Source: an uncultured Novosphingobium sp. (GTDB lineage: Bacteria; Pseudomonadota; Alphaproteobacteria; Sphingomonadales; Sphingomonadaceae). From it: 26,106 bases of DNA. Below, in pieces: positions 1-6,647 of the stretch. The notes beneath the pieces are model-generated. The model searched no databases, had not been told where the DNA came from, and saw nothing but the letters and a program-made list of their open reading frames with translations. The position numbers and the translations under genes are program-made. The stretch is from contig CAMPIM010000043.1 of assembly GCA_946886365.1 (NCBI GenBank), positions 1-26,106 of the forward strand. Reading direction: 5' to 3'. The first letter of the stretch is position 1; each line of letters begins with the position of its first letter.

Positions 1-271
1 AGCGCGCTTCGTCGCCGACCTGTTCAGCAACCCAGGTCAGGAAGGCGATGACGTCATGCTTGGTGACGGCCTCGATGGCGTCGATCGCTGGCACATCTAT
101 GGTCGGATTGGTCGCCCACCAGTCCCACAGCGCCTTAGCAGCTGATTTGGGCACCACGCCCAATTCACCGAGCGCTTCGGTGGCGTGCGCCTCGATCTCG
201 AACCAAATGCGAAATCGAGCCTCGGGCTCCCAGAGAGCTGTCATTTTCGGGCGGGCGTAGCGCGGGACCAT
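1..271 (-). CDS. purB: Adenylosuccinate lyase, N-terminal part (cut by window edge)
   Basis: PurB removes fumarate from SAICAR and from adenylosuccinate in cytosolic purine synthesis. Reading the minus strand from the ATG at 269-271 gives 90 codons with no stop, running off the left edge. The start MVPRYARP, then a MTALWEPEARF segment and a TKHDVIAFLTW segment near residues 69-79, match the well-conserved N-terminus of PurB as I remember it from Bacillus and alphaproteobacteria. The DVIAF stretch is the usual substrate-pocket strand of the fumarase/aspartase superfamily. An AGGA lies 8 bases before the ATG. Catalytic residues of the middle and C-terminal domains lie outside the window, so integrity of the gene cannot be judged. 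Confidence 0.9.
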   Translation of the reverse strand, partial: MVPRYARPKMTALWEPEARFRIWFEIEAHATEALGELGVVPKSAAKALWDWWATNPTIDVPAIDAIEAVTKHDVIAFLTWVAEQVGDEAR

Positions 272-538
272 CGAACGAATCCTGATTGCTGATAAAAGTT
301 CGCGCGCCGCCTAGCAGTCCAGCCATTCAAGGGCAAATCGCGCCCTCATTTGGTTCGCGCGTCTGTACCAGCAACTTTTTACCCCGAATATCGCAGCGTT
401 CAAGGACGGGATGAGCCGGTTTCGCAGGCGAATTGCCGACTCTGAATGGATATTCAGGAAACACAGTCGTCACTCATGTATTCATGGGTCAAGCTATCGA
501 GCAACTGACCTGCTCGACCGCTGCCGAGGGAGAAAGTG

Positions 539-925
539 ATGTTACGCGGCCTTATATTGTCTGTTGCGCTGACTGCCGCCGTTCCGGCCATCGGACAGGT
601 TGGCTCTGTGCCCGGTAGCCCACAGGCAGGTGCGAGCATATCTCCTCAAAGCCCGGCGGCAACACAGACAGATACCGTCGCATCCATCGTCGATAGCGAA
701 TTCCCGGCCTATGATGCCAATGGTGACGGTCAACTCGACAAAGCCGAGTTTTCGCGTTGGATGGTTGCGCTCAAGGATCAGGAGATGAAAAGCAGCGGTG
801 AAAAACTATCCGCCGCTGACGTCACACTTTGGGCCGATGGGGCATTCAAGACAGCCGATGCGGACAAAAGCACATCAGTGAGCAAGCCCGAACTCATCAC
901 CTATCTGAGCCGCGGCGCCGCTTAA
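539..925 (+). CDS. Secreted EF-hand calcium-binding protein
   Basis: A 128-residue protein with a signal peptide (residues 1-20, hydrophobic core LILSVALTAAVPA, likely cut near AIG-Q), a Pro/Ser/Gln-rich linker, then two EF-hand loops. Loop 1 (residues 59-70) has D59, N61, D63, Q65, D67 and E70. Loop 2 (107-118) has D107, D109, S111, S113, S115 and E118, so it is acidic-poor and may bind Ca2+ more weakly. The product is expected in the periplasm. Start: a GTG at 536 is in frame, but the GAGGGAGA at 526-533 is correctly spaced for the ATG at 539. It stands alone, with a hairpin terminator shortly downstream. Its physiological role is unknown; sphingomonads carry many such small EF-hand proteins. 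Confidence 0.85.
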   Translation: MLRGLILSVALTAAVPAIGQVGSVPGSPQAGASISPQSPAATQTDTVASIVDSEFPAYDANGDGQLDKAEFSRWMVALKDQEMKSSGEKLSAADVTLWADGAFKTADADKSTSVSKPELITYLSRGAA

Positions 926-980
926 TCACCGCGCCACTATTATCGAAGCTGACAAGAACCCGGTCTATGGGTCACAGCAT

Positions 981-1018
981 GAGGCGGCGTGGAGCGAAGG
1001 CCATGCCGCCTCCCTTTT
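981..1018 (+). terminator. Rho-independent terminator of the EF-hand gene
   Basis: A 12-bp stem pairs 981-992 with 1001-1012 (one G-T wobble) around an 8-base loop and is followed by CCTTTT. It lies 56 bases after the EF-hand stop codon. The T run follows only on the plus strand, so it should act on the plus-strand transcript. Confidence 0.75.
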
Positions 1019-1028
1019 AGCCAAGCAA

Positions 1029-1214
1029 TCAGCCGCGTTTTTTATTCGTATACAGAAGCGCTGCAACGATGGCAGCCGATCCTATGCCGACTGCGGTGCC
1101 CATCCACACGCCTCGGCCCGCTGTCTTTCGTGCAGCCGTTGCGAGATCGGGCTTTGCTTCTGTTGCCTGTTCGGGGGCGCCCGCATCGGGCGCGTCTTTG
1201 TCGGACTTGGTCAT
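1029..1214 (-). CDS. Small single-pass membrane protein of unknown function
   Basis: A 61-residue product. Residues 1-25 are charged and rich in Asp, Glu, Ala and Pro. Residues about 36-56 form one hydrophobic Gly/Ala-rich helix, and the C-terminus is the basic NKKRG, which would face the cytosol if the N-terminus is outside. I do not recognise a family. It lies on the same strand as ligD, 59 bases after the ligD stop, so it may be the last gene of the ku-ligD transcript. No good Shine-Dalgarno is visible before the ATG at 1214. The composition looks like a real small membrane protein, but this call is weaker than its neighbours. Confidence 0.55.
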   Translation of the reverse strand: MTKSDKDAPDAGAPEQATEAKPDLATAARKTAGRGVWMGTAVGIGSAAIVAALLYTNKKRG

Positions 1215-1273
1215 GGTGAATCGGCTTATGCAACAAGGTCGCGCCGGAGAAAAGATAGCTGTCAGATATCAGT

Positions 1274-3769
1274 TCAATAATCGGGCAGCGTCTGCCGCGC
1301 TTCTCCCCATCCCCGCATCTCTCGTGACGCCGCGCGGACGACCAATTCATCCACGTCCGCGATAGTGAAAGCCCCCGGCCGATCAATATCCTCCAGTTCG
1401 TTCCAGTTGACGGGCACCGCCACCGGAGCATTCTCGCGCGCCCTGACGACATAGGGAAGCACTGCCGTAGCCCCCCGCTGATTGCGCAGCCAATCGATGA
1501 AGATCCGGCCCTTCCTCTTGGCCTTGCTCATCGTTGCCGTGAAACGATCGGGTTCGGCGGCGGCAAGTGCCCTCGCGAAGCGGTCTGCGAAATCCTTGAC
1601 CTGCGGCCATTCGGCTTCGGGCGTAAGCGGGACAACCACATGCACGCCCTTCCCACCGGATAACATGGGAAAGCTGGTGAGCCCTATGTCCTCAAGCGTG
1701 CGGCGAATGTCGCGGGCGGCCTTCTTCACATCCTCAAAGTCGAGACCTTCGTCCGGATCGAGATCAAAGATCAGCCGGTCAGGCTTTTCGACATCCTCCA
1801 CCCGGGAACCCCAGCCATGGAATTCAATCGTGCCCATTTGAACGCAAGCGATCAGCCCATCGATATCGTCCACATAAAGATAGTCCTGCTCGTCACCGTC
1901 CTTCTCACGAATAGGGACGTGCTTCACATGGTCACCAAAACTGCCGCTGTCATGTTTCTGGAAAAAGCATTTTTTCGCCCTCCCCTGTGGGCAGCGCACC
2001 AGGCTTATCGGACGGTGCGCAATCCAAGGCAGCATGATCGCCCCGGCGGCTTCATAATAGTCAGCCAACTGCCCCTTGGTCACCTTCGCCTCCGGAAAGA
2101 TCAGCCGGTCACGATTTGAGACATGAACGTCGCTTTCCTGTTCGGGCACAGCCATCACCTTCTCCCGAGCTACTTCGCCCGCCTTCTTGTCTCCGCGAAG
2201 CCCAAGGAAGCTGCCGTGGCGCACGACATTATCGCTGGTGAATTCCGCGAAAGCGATTTCAGCTACCAGGTCAGGGCACACCCATTTGGCACCCCGAGTT
2301 TCGCTGCGTGGTACGTTCAAGGCAGGGGATTGGCGGGCTAGTGCTTTCAGTTGGCCAAGCAGTTGATCACTGTTCCGCGCATTGAAACCCGTCCCGACCT
2401 TGCCCGCGTAAACGAGCCCCTGATCATCATTCTGCGCCAGGAGGATATTGCGGATCGCGCGCCCGCTTGCGGAACTGGGAGTCCATCCGACAATCACAAA
2501 TTCCTGCCGACGGGTGCATTTGACCTTGAGCCAGTTCTTCGTTCGGGCGCCCCGATAAGGAGCATCCGCTCGTTTGCAGATTATGCCTTCCTGTCCAGCC
2601 TCGCACATCGTCCGGAACAGCTTTTCGCCAGCGCCGATAATATGATCAGAAAAATGCACATGTGCGCTCCCCTGACCTAGCAGTGCCGCTAGCTCTTCCT
2701 TACGGGCAATGTTGGGCTGCCATGTCAGATCCTCTCCTTCCAGTGAAAGAAGATCGAAGGCGAAGAGGTGGAGGGCGCCTTTACCCTCGCCCTTCAACAC
2801 CTGCTGCAATGTGGAAAAGTCCGGATTTCCGTCCGCCCCCAGTGCGACGACTTCTCCATCGATCAGCATGGGCGGAAGGTTCATGCCGCCTATTTCCTTC
2901 GCCAGTGGCGCAAAACGGTCAGTCCAATCGAGGCCCGTGCGCGTGAACAGCCGAACGCGGCTGCCGGAAACACTGACCAAGGTGCGATAACCGTCATATT
3001 TGATTTCATGCAGCCAACCATTGCCCGTGGGGACGGCATCGACCAGCGTAGCGAGCTGCGGCGCCTGAAATGCCGGTGCTTTTTCCTGTCGACGGCGCTT
3101 GGTGGAAGGCTGAACTGGCGTCGCCCTCTTCGCTTGGTCCATGGCGGCATCGAAAGCTTTTCCGCGCTTGCCCTTTAGAGAGATCGCTGGCGCGTTTGCG
3201 GCAATCTCGCCCATGGTCCTGCCACTCTTGATGCTGGTCAATTCCCGCCCGACCAGATCCTCGGCGGGGCCAGCATAGGCATCATCGATCTTTCGGAGCA
3301 GCCAATTCTCCCTCTTTCCTTCGCCGGGCCGGGGTTTCAGGCGGATCAGAAGCCACTCGCCCTTCATCCGCTTGCCATGAAGAATGAAGTGAAGATGGCC
3401 TTTCGCCAGATCCTTCGCGCTTTTCCCGGGGACTGGTTCCCAGGTGCCCTCATCCCACAGCATCACGGTGCCGCCGCCATATTCGCCTTTTGGAATTGTG
3501 CCTTCAAAGCTCGCATAGGATAACGGATGATCTTCCGTGCGAACGGCAAGCCGCTTGTCGGCGGGGTCAAGGCTAGGGCCGCGTGTCACCGCCCAGCTTT
3601 TCAGGACACCGTCCACCTCCAGCCGGAAATCATAATGTAGACGCGTGGCATCATGCTTCTGCACGATGAAGCTGTTGCCGCTCTTGCGTGTCCGTTTTCC
3701 CGCCGGTTCCTTCGTTCGGGTGAAATCGCGCTTGCGATTATATTCCTTGAGGGGGTCGGCTTCGGCCAT
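1274..3769 (-). CDS. ligD: NHEJ DNA ligase D (phosphoesterase-ligase-polymerase)
   Basis: An 831-residue multidomain enzyme that processes and seals double-strand breaks with Ku. Domain order is PE-Lig-Pol as in Pseudomonas LigD. Residues ~1-190 are the 3'-phosphoesterase, with H39, H45, D47, R49 and H81 in the HDATRLHYDFRLE and EDHPLSYASFEG motifs. Residues ~230-410 are the ATP-dependent ligase, with nucleophile K257 in KYDG and the second motif DGEVVAL at 304-310. An OB-fold follows to ~535. Residues ~545-831 are the primase-like polymerase, with metal ligands D669 and D671 (FDLDPD), the SGGKGVHVVVP strand at 704-714 and D759 in FIDW. All key residues are present, so the enzyme looks active. 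It starts 3 bp after the ku stop, indicating co-transcription. Confidence 0.97.
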   Translation of the reverse strand: MAEADPLKEYNRKRDFTRTKEPAGKRTRKSGNSFIVQKHDATRLHYDFRLEVDGVLKSWAVTRGPSLDPADKRLAVRTEDHPLSYASFEGTIPKGEYGGGTVMLWDEGTWEPVPGKSAKDLAKGHLHFILHGKRMKGEWLLIRLKPRPGEGKRENWLLRKIDDAYAGPAEDLVGRELTSIKSGRTMGEIAANAPAISLKGKRGKAFDAAMDQAKRATPVQPSTKRRRQEKAPAFQAPQLATLVDAVPTGNGWLHEIKYDGYRTLVSVSGSRVRLFTRTGLDWTDRFAPLAKEIGGMNLPPMLIDGEVVALGADGNPDFSTLQQVLKGEGKGALHLFAFDLLSLEGEDLTWQPNIARKEELAALLGQGSAHVHFSDHIIGAGEKLFRTMCEAGQEGIICKRADAPYRGARTKNWLKVKCTRRQEFVIVGWTPSSASGRAIRNILLAQNDDQGLVYAGKVGTGFNARNSDQLLGQLKALARQSPALNVPRSETRGAKWVCPDLVAEIAFAEFTSDNVVRHGSFLGLRGDKKAGEVAREKVMAVPEQESDVHVSNRDRLIFPEAKVTKGQLADYYEAAGAIMLPWIAHRPISLVRCPQGRAKKCFFQKHDSGSFGDHVKHVPIREKDGDEQDYLYVDDIDGLIACVQMGTIEFHGWGSRVEDVEKPDRLIFDLDPDEGLDFEDVKKAARDIRRTLEDIGLTSFPMLSGGKGVHVVVPLTPEAEWPQVKDFADRFARALAAAEPDRFTATMSKAKRKGRIFIDWLRNQRGATAVLPYVVRARENAPVAVPVNWNELEDIDRPGAFTIADVDELVVRAASREMRGWGEARQTLPDY

Positions 3770-3772
3770 ATG

Positions 3773-4639
3773 TCAGGCCCGCTTGCGCGTGGTAGCCTTG
3801 GTGCTGGCGGCGCGGCGCGCGGCCGGTTTCTTGGCGGGCGCGCGTTTCGCCCCGGTATCGACGGATTTCTTCAGCGCCGCCATCAAATCGATCACGTTGC
3901 CGCTGCGCTTGACCGGAGCCTCATCCTCGTCCTCGATGACGCGACGGCCCTTGGCCTTCTTCTTCTTTTCGATCAGCCGCTCAAGCGCATCGACATAACG
4001 GTCGTGGAAGCTGTCGGGTTTGAAAGGCGCAGTCTTCTTTTCGATGAGCGCTTCGGCAAGGTCGAGCAGTTCCGGATCGGGCTTCACATCCTCAATTTCG
4101 CGGAAGTAGGACTGGGCACGATTGACCTCATCGGCATAGCGAAGCGTCTCCAGCACCATGCCCCGCCCGCAAGGCTTTAGCGAAACAATATATTCCCGGC
4201 CGCGCATCGCGAGTTGGCCCAGTCCAACCTTCTTCGCGCGCCGCAATGCCTCGCGCAGGACGATAAACGCTTCTTCGGCAAGATCATCCGCGGGCACGAC
4301 ATAATAGGGCCGCTCATAATAGAGGACGTCGATCTCGTCAGCGTCCACAAATTGCGTCAGTTCGAGCGTTTTCTTGCTGTCCAGCTTGACCGCATCAATC
4401 TCCTCGGGCTGAAGCAGGACATAGTCGCCCTTGCTGACTTCATAGCCCTTCACAATGTCCTCTGGCTTGACTGGGCCAAGGCCGGGAACCGTTTTTTCGT
4501 AGCGCACGCGCTTGCCGCTTGGTTCGTGGATCTGATGGAAGGCTATCTGGGCGCCTGATTTGGTGGCCGCATAGATTTCGACGGGAATGGCCACGAGGGC
4601 CAGCCTGATTTGCCCCTGCCAATATGCGCGCGCCGCCAT
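3773..4639 (-). CDS. ku: NHEJ end-binding protein Ku
   Basis: A 288-residue bacterial Ku, which forms a homodimeric ring on DNA ends and recruits LigD. The N-terminus AARAYWQGQIRLALVAIPVEI and the segment YYERPYYVVPADD (residues ~107-119) are typical of the Ku beta-barrel core. The last ~30 residues are a Lys/Arg/Ala-rich basic tail like the DNA-binding extension of other bacterial Ku proteins. An upstream in-frame ATG at 4696 would add 19 residues, but the ATG at 4639 has a near-perfect AAGGAGGT seven bases before it and fits the family start, so I chose it. It is the first gene of the ku-ligD operon and is divergent from the LapA-like gene. Confidence 0.96.
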   Translation of the reverse strand: MAARAYWQGQIRLALVAIPVEIYAATKSGAQIAFHQIHEPSGKRVRYEKTVPGLGPVKPEDIVKGYEVSKGDYVLLQPEEIDAVKLDSKKTLELTQFVDADEIDVLYYERPYYVVPADDLAEEAFIVLREALRRAKKVGLGQLAMRGREYIVSLKPCGRGMVLETLRYADEVNRAQSYFREIEDVKPDPELLDLAEALIEKKTAPFKPDSFHDRYVDALERLIEKKKKAKGRRVIEDEDEAPVKRSGNVIDLMAALKKSVDTGAKRAPAKKPAARRAASTKATTRKRA

Positions 4640-4665
4640 GTCCTGAACCTCCTTGCCGCAAGGAA

Positions 4666-4691
4666 AATGCGCAGGCGGGCACAAGGGTTCC
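4666..4691 (-). promoter_or_regulatory. Candidate EcfG-type promoter of ku-ligD
   Basis: On the minus strand GGAAC (4691-4687) is followed after 17 bases by CATT (4669-4666). The alphaproteobacterial general stress sigma factor EcfG recognises GGAAC, 16-17 bases, then CGTT; the only departure is A for G in the -10. Transcription would begin about 20 bases before the ku ATG, just ahead of its Shine-Dalgarno. The motif is short and one base off, so this is a hypothesis. Confidence 0.3.
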
Positions 4692-4806
4692 GGCATGCAG
4701 TGAGGCGACTTTCTGTCCTCCCGACACCAGCAAATCCGACGAGGCGCTTCCGAACTACGCCGAAATGGCCTAAGCTGGTTCGATTATCAGCTAGAGGACA
4801 TGCCGA

Positions 4807-5142
4807 ATGCAATTCCTGCGGACTGCCTTCTGGGTTGTCTTGGCCGTCGCGATTGCCCTGTTCTGCAAGGCGAACAACCGGCCTACCGAAATCAAGATAT
4901 GGGGCGATATCGTGTGGGAGACGCGTATCTGGTTTCCCATACTCATCGCCTTTCTGGTGGGTGCCGTTCCCTTCTGGATCATGGCCCGCACCACGCGTTG
5001 GCGGATGAAGAGGAAGCTGGAAAGCACGGAGCGGGCGCTGATCGCGGCAACCGCCACGGCTGCTCCCACCTTACCGCCTGCCAGCATCGCCGACGACCTT
5101 TCCATTTCTTCTCCTTCCCTTCCCGCTACAGGAACAGCATGA
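4807..5142 (+). CDS. LapA-like (DUF1049-type) inner-membrane protein
   Basis: A 111-residue protein with two predicted membrane helices (residues ~6-20 and ~41-60) separated by a short periplasmic-type loop, then a basic cytosolic RTTRWRMKRKLE segment and a Ala/Ser/Pro-rich tail. This layout resembles the LapA/YciS family, whose E. coli members take part in lipopolysaccharide assembly control. The tail here is longer and looks disordered. AGAGGA lies 8 bases before the ATG. Its stop overlaps the pyrF start by four bases (ATGA), so the two genes are translationally coupled. I infer the family from topology and sequence feel, and a specific function is not demonstrated. Confidence 0.7.
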   Translation: MQFLRTAFWVVLAVAIALFCKANNRPTEIKIWGDIVWETRIWFPILIAFLVGAVPFWIMARTTRWRMKRKLESTERALIAATATAAPTLPPASIADDLSISSPSLPATGTA

Positions 5143-5813
5143 GCAGCCCAATTTACGTCGCCATTGATACGCCCGACCTCACCAAAGCCCAGGATCTGGC
5201 CCGGCGTGTGCGCGGACATGTAGGTGGGTTGAAACTGGGGCTCGAATTCTTCTGTGCACATGGCCACCACGGCGTGCGGGAAATGATGAAATTCGATCTG
5301 CCGATCTTTCTCGACCTGAAACTGCACGATATTCCGAATACGGTCGCAAAGGCCGTTCAGGCGCTCCATGGCCTCGAGCCAGCGATCCTGACCGTGCATG
5401 CAGCGGGCGGGCGCGCCATGTTGGAGGATGCCAAAGCAGCTGCGGGCGTCAATACAAAGGTCGTCGCGGTAACCGTGCTCACCAGCCTGGATAATAGCGA
5501 CCTTGTGGATATCGGGGTGGGCGGCAAGGCTGAGGATCAGGTGACACGGCTTGCCGACCTGGCGCGGAGTGCTGGACTGGACGGCATCGTCTGTTCCGGG
5601 GAAGAAGTCGCGCTAGCCAAACGTGCCTGGCCCGATGGCTTTTTCGTTGTGCCTGGCGTCCGGCCACAAGGCGGCGCCCTGGGTGATCAGAAGCGCGCGG
5701 TCACACCTCGGGAAGCATTGGACCGGGGCGCATCCATCCTTGTCGTGGGACGGCCGATCAGCCTCGCGGAAAACCCTGATATGGCCGCACGGGAAATCGA
5801 AGCGACTTTATAG
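5139..5813 (+). CDS. pyrF: Orotidine 5'-phosphate decarboxylase
   Basis: A 224-residue TIM barrel that converts OMP to UMP, the last step of pyrimidine synthesis, in the cytosol. The catalytic network is D9, K32, D59, K61 and D64, the last three in the signature DLKLHDIP. The phosphate-binding segments PGVRP (172-176) and VGRPI (203-207) are intact, and the length is normal for the short bacterial form. The ATG at 5139 overlaps the upstream stop in an ATGA junction, with AGGAA just before it. A longer in-frame opening from 4800 exists but would add over 100 non-homologous residues that are the shadow of the LapA-like gene. Confidence 0.97.
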   Translation: MSSPIYVAIDTPDLTKAQDLARRVRGHVGGLKLGLEFFCAHGHHGVREMMKFDLPIFLDLKLHDIPNTVAKAVQALHGLEPAILTVHAAGGRAMLEDAKAAAGVNTKVVAVTVLTSLDNSDLVDIGVGGKAEDQVTRLADLARSAGLDGIVCSGEEVALAKRAWPDGFFVVPGVRPQGGALGDQKRAVTPREALDRGASILVVGRPISLAENPDMAAREIEATL

Positions 5814-5824
5814 AGGGAAAGGCG

Positions 5825-5865
5825 TGACGGGAGGATCAGCAAAACCGATCCCCCCCGTCCCGTCA
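5825..5865. terminator. Hairpin between convergent pyrF and beta-barrel gene
   Basis: GACGGG-A-GGATC (5826-5837) pairs with GATCC-CC-CCCGTC (5847-5859) around a 9-base loop. TGACGGG (5825-5831) can alternatively pair with CCCGTCA (5859-5865), which overlaps the stop codon of the minus-strand gene. There is no T run. The place between two convergent stops suggests a shared, two-way terminator. Confidence 0.5.
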
Positions 5866-6528
5866 GAAGCGCCAGCCTACGCTGGCCACGACCTGATGAC
5901 GATCCGTATCGATGTCGAATTCGCTGCTCGTCGCGCCATTCATGAAGTCGATGTGCGCGCTGTCATATTTTGAGTAGCGATACTCCAGCTTTCCGAACAT
6001 ATTTTGGTTGAAGGCGCGTTCAACGCCGCCACCAATCCTCCAGCCGTCGAGCTTGAAGGAGGTATCGGTCGTTTCGTCGGTGTCGCCTGCGAGCACGTTC
6101 AGCTTGGTGTTGGTGTAGCCACCCTTCACATAGACAAGGGTGTTGGGGCTGGCGAGTATGCCAGCACGGGCGCCGACGTATAGGTCACGGCCCTGGCTGA
6201 CACGGCCGAAACCGAACTGGCTGGTGAAGGGGTTTCTGCTGCTCTTGGCGGTCGAATCCGTGAATTCGCCCTCGACACCTACGACAGCGCTGCCGAGATT
6301 GACATCGTAGCCTGCGCCTACGCCATACAGCAGCCCGTCGATCGACTGATCATCTCTGCTATTGTCATTGTCCACGCTGCTACCTGCGCCGGTATGATCA
6401 TAGCCCAAAATGGCTTCGACCCTTGGACCGGTGAAAGTGGCGTCGGCATCCTGTGCCAGTGCGGGAGAGGCGACGGCCGATCCAGCCAGCAGGGTTGCGA
6501 CCATTATTTTCCGCATAGGATACTCCAT
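5863..6528 (-). CDS. Outer-membrane beta-barrel protein (opacity/porin family)
   Basis: A 221-residue protein with a signal peptide (cleavage expected after A25, SPALA-QDADA) followed by about eight amphipathic strands ending in the aromatic VASVGWRF. A C-terminal Phe is the usual signal for the BAM machinery. Strands such as GVGAGYDVN, YVGARAGIL, VYVKGGYTN and GKLEYRYSKY match small OmpA/Opa/Omp25-like barrels of alphaproteobacteria. Start choice: a GTG (6534) and two ATGs (6528, 6516) are in frame; the perfect AAGGAGGT eight bases before 6528 decides for it. That Shine-Dalgarno is inside a small hairpin. The ligand or role is unknown. Confidence 0.85.
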   Translation of the reverse strand: MEYPMRKIMVATLLAGSAVASPALAQDADATFTGPRVEAILGYDHTGAGSSVDNDNSRDDQSIDGLLYGVGAGYDVNLGSAVVGVEGEFTDSTAKSSRNPFTSQFGFGRVSQGRDLYVGARAGILASPNTLVYVKGGYTNTKLNVLAGDTDETTDTSFKLDGWRIGGGVERAFNQNMFGKLEYRYSKYDSAHIDFMNGATSSEFDIDTDRHQVVASVGWRF

Positions 6529-6537
6529 TGTCACTCA

Positions 6538-6551
6538 CCTCCTTGAGGAGG
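6538..6551 (-). promoter_or_regulatory. Hairpin sequestering the Shine-Dalgarno of the beta-barrel gene
   Basis: On the minus strand CCTCC-TCAA-GGAGG forms a perfect 5-bp GC-rich stem with a 4-base loop, and the 3' arm is the Shine-Dalgarno itself. A second short stem (GTGG/CCAC) lies just upstream. Such a structure could limit translation until melted or opened; this is inference from base pairing only. Confidence 0.4.
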
Positions 6552-6647
6552 AAGTGGTGGAAGTCCCACGGCAGGCAATGGTTTCATGAACCTAAGATAA
6601 ACAGCTGAAATTGTGGCATTTCGGCAACGAACGGGAAGGCTAGTCGG

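Noticed and set aside
4800..5138. Longer pyrF start
   Set aside because: The extra 113 residues are out-of-frame translation of the LapA-like gene; the ATG at 5139 gives the normal family length.
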